Below, one piece after another: positions 61,317-64,000 of a DNA stretch of 64,000 nucleotides. Position 1 is the stretch's first letter, and each line of letters begins with the position of its first letter. The translations under genes and the position numbers were made by a program. This DNA comes from Flavobacterium sp. LC2016-12 (lineage in GTDB: Bacteria; Bacteroidota; Bacteroidia; Flavobacteriales; Flavobacteriaceae), in assembly GCF_015351595.1 (NCBI RefSeq), contig NZ_JADKPT010000002.1:124001-188000 (forward strand), read 5' to 3'. Under the pieces are notes generated by a model. That model was not told the DNA's origin, did not search any database, and worked only from the letters and a program-made list of their open reading frames with translations.

Positions 61317-64000
61317 ATGAAAATCAAAATTACCACTAGATTATTTCATTTCACAAAAGCAGTAATCTGTTTTCTATTATTATTTGCAAGTTCCGTTTAT
61401 GCACAAGATCCGCCTCAGTACGGTACACCATTTGCCGGTGTTCCCGATACCCGAGATGTAAACATGTATCAGGTACATATTCGTCCGTTTAGTGCCAACG
61501 GAAATTTAGCCGGAGTAACCGCCCGTTTAGATAATATTAAAGCACTCGGTACCAACGTTATTTATTTAATGCCCATTTACCCGCATGGTACTGATTCCAG
61601 AAGTTCGCCTTCTCCTTATTGTATTAAAGATTTTAAAGCCGTGGGCTCAGAATATGGTTCACTTTCTGATCTAAGAACTTTAGTCGATGGAGCTCATAGT
61701 CGTGGAATGGCCGTTATTTTGGATATCGCCATCAATGGTACTTCTTGGGATAATGCCTGGACAACCACGCATCCTGAGTATTATTTGAGAAGTGGCACCA
61801 CCATTCAGCAATTAGGAAACTTCTCCGATATCGCAGCGCTAGATCTTAATAGTTCTGCTACAAGAAATGCTATAAAAGATGCTATGCGTTACTGGATTTT
61901 AGCTGCGAACGTTGACGGATACCGTTGCGATTACGCAAATAATCCTCCATTAGATTTCTGGTCTGAAGTTATCGGAAACATTCGTGGAATTTCTTCTCAT
62001 AAATTATTAATGTTAGCAGAAGGAGATAGACAAGCCAACTTTACGGCTGGTTTTGACATGAACTTTGGTGACAGATGGTTTTGGAATGCCTTAAAAGATG
62101 TTGCTGCCGGTGGTCCGGTTTCGACTCGTTTTCAAACTATCAATGATTATGAATATGCCAATGCAACGGGTTCAAATCAAGCCGTTCGTTACACCGGAAA
62201 TCATGACACTTATACAAATGATAATGGGGTTCAAAGGCCATTCGTAATCTTCAATAACCATAACGGAATTGTTGCCAATTTCTTAGTTTCTGCTTATATG
62301 AAAGGAGTTCCTTTTTTAATGAGCGGACAGGAAATCGACTACGAACCTAAAACCGACTGGCCTTGGCAAGGCTTTAAATTCAACTGGTCCCAAAACCCAA
62401 CTGCTGCTGCTGATTTCGCTAAGATTTTAAATTTCAGAACCTCTAGCGCAGCCATTAGACGTGGAGATTTAACAATGTATGCCAATGATGATATTAGCAT
62501 TTTTACAAAAACATTAGGAACTGAAAAAGTAATCGTAATGTCAAATTTAAGAAATGCTTCTAAATCGTATGTTATTCCGGCGGCGTTAGCAGGAACTTAT
62601 GTAAACCCATACAATGGTAATGCTTCTGTGACTTTAACTGCAGGTGCGACAAGATCATTTGCGGCATATGAATATTTGGTTTTAACCAATACCAATGCTC
62701 CGGTTGTTGCGGTGACAGGTGTTTCTGTTAGTCCATCGACAGTAACGGTTGGTTTGGGTTCTACACAACAATTAAGTGCAACGATCGCGCCGGCAAACGC
62801 AACAAATCAAAATATAAACTGGACATCAAGCAATACAGCGGTTGCAACCGTAAATTCTTCTGGTTTAGTTACAGCAGTTGCTGCAGGAACAACTACAATC
62901 ACAGCTACAACTGTTGATGGCAACAAAACAGCGACTTCAGCTGTCACAGTTGCGGCAATTCCGGTTGCCTCTGTAGGTGTTACACCAACTACTGCAAGTT
63001 TATACGCAGGAAATACACAACAATTAACTGCAACAGTTTTACCGGCAAATGCAACAAATAAAAATGTTACGTATAGTTCAAGCAATACTGCAATTGCAAC
63101 GGTAAATTCATCTGGACTTGTAACAGCAGTTGCTGCGGGAACAGCAACAATTACCACAACTACTCAAGATGGTAATAAAACTGCAACAGCAACTATTACG
63201 GTAAATCCAAATAGTAATTTCACGGTGTACTTCTATAAACCATCTAATTGGGGAACTGGAATTAAAATTTATTATTGGAGCGCTTTACCAGCGGGAGTTT
63301 TAGCAAATGCCACCTGGCCGGGAGTAAATATGACCGATGCCGGAAATGGCTGGTACAGTTATACGTTTACCAATGTAACATCAACAAATTTAATTTTCAA
63401 TGACGGAACCAATCAAACTGCCGATTTAAGCCGAAACAAAACAGGCTGGTACATGAACAACACCTGGTACGATTCAAATCCGGGAACTGTTGTTGCGGTG
63501 ACGGGAGTTACATTATCGCCAACAACGGCCACTTTATTGGTTGGTACCACACAACAAGTAACACCAACAGTTGCGCCTGCAACGGCAACGAACAAAACGG
63601 TTTCGTATAGTTCAAGCAATACGGCTATCGCAACTGTAAACGCAACTGGATTAATAACTGCAATCGCAGCAGGTTCTGCAACTATTACTGTAACCACTCA
63701 GGATGGAGCAAAAACAGCGACTTGTGCGGTAACGGTAAACGCAACAAATGTTGCAGTAACGAGTGTAAGTTTGAATCCAACTACAGCTTCATTAGCTATT
63801 GGAGGAACGCAACAATTGACGCCGACAATTCTTCCTGCTAATGCAACAAATAAATCGGTTACTTATAGTTCTGGCAATACAGCTGTAGCAACGGTAAATG
63901 CTTCGGGATTAATTACAGCAGTTGCAAACGGAACTGCAACAATAACAGTAACAACAGTGAGTGGAAGCAAAACAGCAACTTGTACTGTAACCGTTTCAAC
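61317..64000 (+). CDS. Large GH13 amylase with Big_2 and CBM26 modules (3' end beyond window)
   Basis: ATG 61317 gives a signal peptide (AVICFLLLFASSVYAQD); the frame is open to the window's end (894 full codons). Residues about 40-430 form a GH13 barrel: nucleophile Asp205 in GYRCDYA, acid/base Glu235 in MLAEGD, NHD (295-297). Region I reads DIAINGT (136-142), with Gly141 where the neighbour has His146. Then: Big_2 domain 1 (from residue ~461), Big_2 domain 2, a CBM26-like starch-binding module (about residues 633-720: KPSNWGTGIKIYYW ... ATWPGVNMTDAGNGWYSYTF), Big_2 domains 3 and 4. A T9SS sorting domain probably lies beyond the window. It is likely the secreted or surface starch-degrading enzyme of the locus. 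Confidence 0.88.
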   Translation, partial: MKIKITTRLFHFTKAVICFLLLFASSVYAQDPPQYGTPFAGVPDTRDVNMYQVHIRPFSANGNLAGVTARLDNIKALGTNVIYLMPIYPHGTDSRSSPSPYCIKDFKAVGSEYGSLSDLRTLVDGAHSRGMAVILDIAINGTSWDNAWTTTHPEYYLRSGTTIQQLGNFSDIAALDLNSSATRNAIKDAMRYWILAANVDGYRCDYANNPPLDFWSEVIGNIRGISSHKLLMLAEGDRQANFTAGFDMNFGDRWFWNALKDVAAGGPVSTRFQTINDYEYANATGSNQAVRYTGNHDTYTNDNGVQRPFVIFNNHNGIVANFLVSAYMKGVPFLMSGQEIDYEPKTDWPWQGFKFNWSQNPTAAADFAKILNFRTSSAAIRRGDLTMYANDDISIFTKTLGTEKVIVMSNLRNASKSYVIPAALAGTYVNPYNGNASVTLTAGATRSFAAYEYLVLTNTNAPVVAVTGVSVSPSTVTVGLGSTQQLSATIAPANATNQNINWTSSNTAVATVNSSGLVTAVAAGTTTITATTVDGNKTATSAVTVAAIPVASVGVTPTTASLYAGNTQQLTATVLPANATNKNVTYSSSNTAIATVNSSGLVTAVAAGTATITTTTQDGNKTATATITVNPNSNFTVYFYKPSNWGTGIKIYYWSALPAGVLANATWPGVNMTDAGNGWYSYTFTNVTSTNLIFNDGTNQTADLSRNKTGWYMNNTWYDSNPGTVVAVTGVTLSPTTATLLVGTTQQVTPTVAPATATNKTVSYSSSNTAIATVNATGLITAIAAGSATITVTTQDGAKTATCAVTVNATNVAVTSVSLNPTTASLAIGGTQQLTPTILPANATNKSVTYSSGNTAVATVNASGLITAVANGTATITVTTVSGSKTATCTVTVS
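62697..64000 (+). repeat. Coding repeats of Big_2 domains
   Basis: Four Ig-like Big_2 units of about 84 residues (starts near 62697, 62956, 63484 and 63751) share patterns such as TQQLTATVLPANATNKNVTY, SSSNTAIATVNSSGLVTAVA and AGTATIT. A starch-binding module separates units 2 and 3. The array may go on past the window. Confidence 0.85.

Noticed and set aside
62807..63697. Minus-strand frames rich in Val/Ala opposite the last amylase gene
   Set aside because: They mirror the Thr/Ala/Val-rich Big_2 repeats on the plus strand and repeat with them; no start signals.

Overview
The window is AT-rich chromosomal DNA from a member of the Bacteroidota, almost certainly Flavobacterium or a close relative. 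Evidence: promoters of the Bacteroidota type (TTG or TTTG, about 19 bases, then TAnnTTTG); type IX secretion (T9SS) C-terminal sorting domains; a SusC/SusD outer-membrane glycan uptake pair; an ECF sigma/FecR pair; SprB-type adhesin repeats; and a short NuoG. No rRNA, tRNA, CRISPR array, insertion sequence or prophage was recognised. The window cuts through the first gene (5' end missing) and the last gene (3' end missing).

Layout. 1-1224: tail of a secreted SprB-repeat adhesin. 1343-7633 (minus): an RND tripartite efflux operon (tetR, tolC-like, adaptor, permease), followed upstream by a YceI gene. Three 28-bp GGAAAC-N16-GTTTCC palindromes at the tetR and yceI promoters suggest one TetR regulon. 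8529-11012: polyprenyl synthase, two unknown small genes, a small beta-barrel. 11129-15222: sucA-sucB of the TCA cycle. 15409-18796: a four-gene membrane operon (DUF3325-like, DUF3649-like, two PepSY_TM proteins), probably for iron acquisition. 18847-22877: YwqK-like repeat protein, DUF4369/TlpA-like thioredoxin, aspS, cold-shock protein. 23118-36538: complete 14-gene nuo operon (nuoA to nuoN) for respiratory complex I. 36703-40843: Bax-inhibitor-1 family membrane protein and a secreted pectate lyase. 40922-48564: aldehyde dehydrogenase (ALDH7 type), secreted class II cyclic-nucleotide phosphodiesterase, a tail-to-tail RelE/ParE toxin and HTH antitoxin-like pair, 3-hydroxyanthranilate dioxygenase, an EEP-family protein, LD-carboxypeptidase, YraN and an ACT-domain protein. 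48926-64000: an alpha-glucan (starch/maltodextrin) utilisation locus: ECF sigma, FecR anti-sigma, SusC with an STN signalling domain, SusD, SusE, a GH13 lipoprotein, a GH97 alpha-glucosidase, and a large GH13 amylase with Big_2 and CBM26 modules running off the end.

How the parts work together. The last locus reads as one system: surface amylases cut starch, SusD/SusE bind the pieces, SusC imports them, and GH97 SusB releases glucose. The STN domain of SusC, FecR and the sigma factor give a substrate-sensing loop. The Nuo complex and 2-oxoglutarate dehydrogenase form the aerobic energy core. The efflux operon and YceI gene appear to share one repressor.

The most notable signals beyond ordinary genes are the shared TetR operator set, the convergent toxin/HTH pair with separate promoters, palindromes at the pectate lyase promoter, an 11-bp inverted repeat bracketing the PepSY operon promoter, a GH13 enzyme whose region I histidine is glycine, and several families of short dispersed intergenic repeats, some inside operons.
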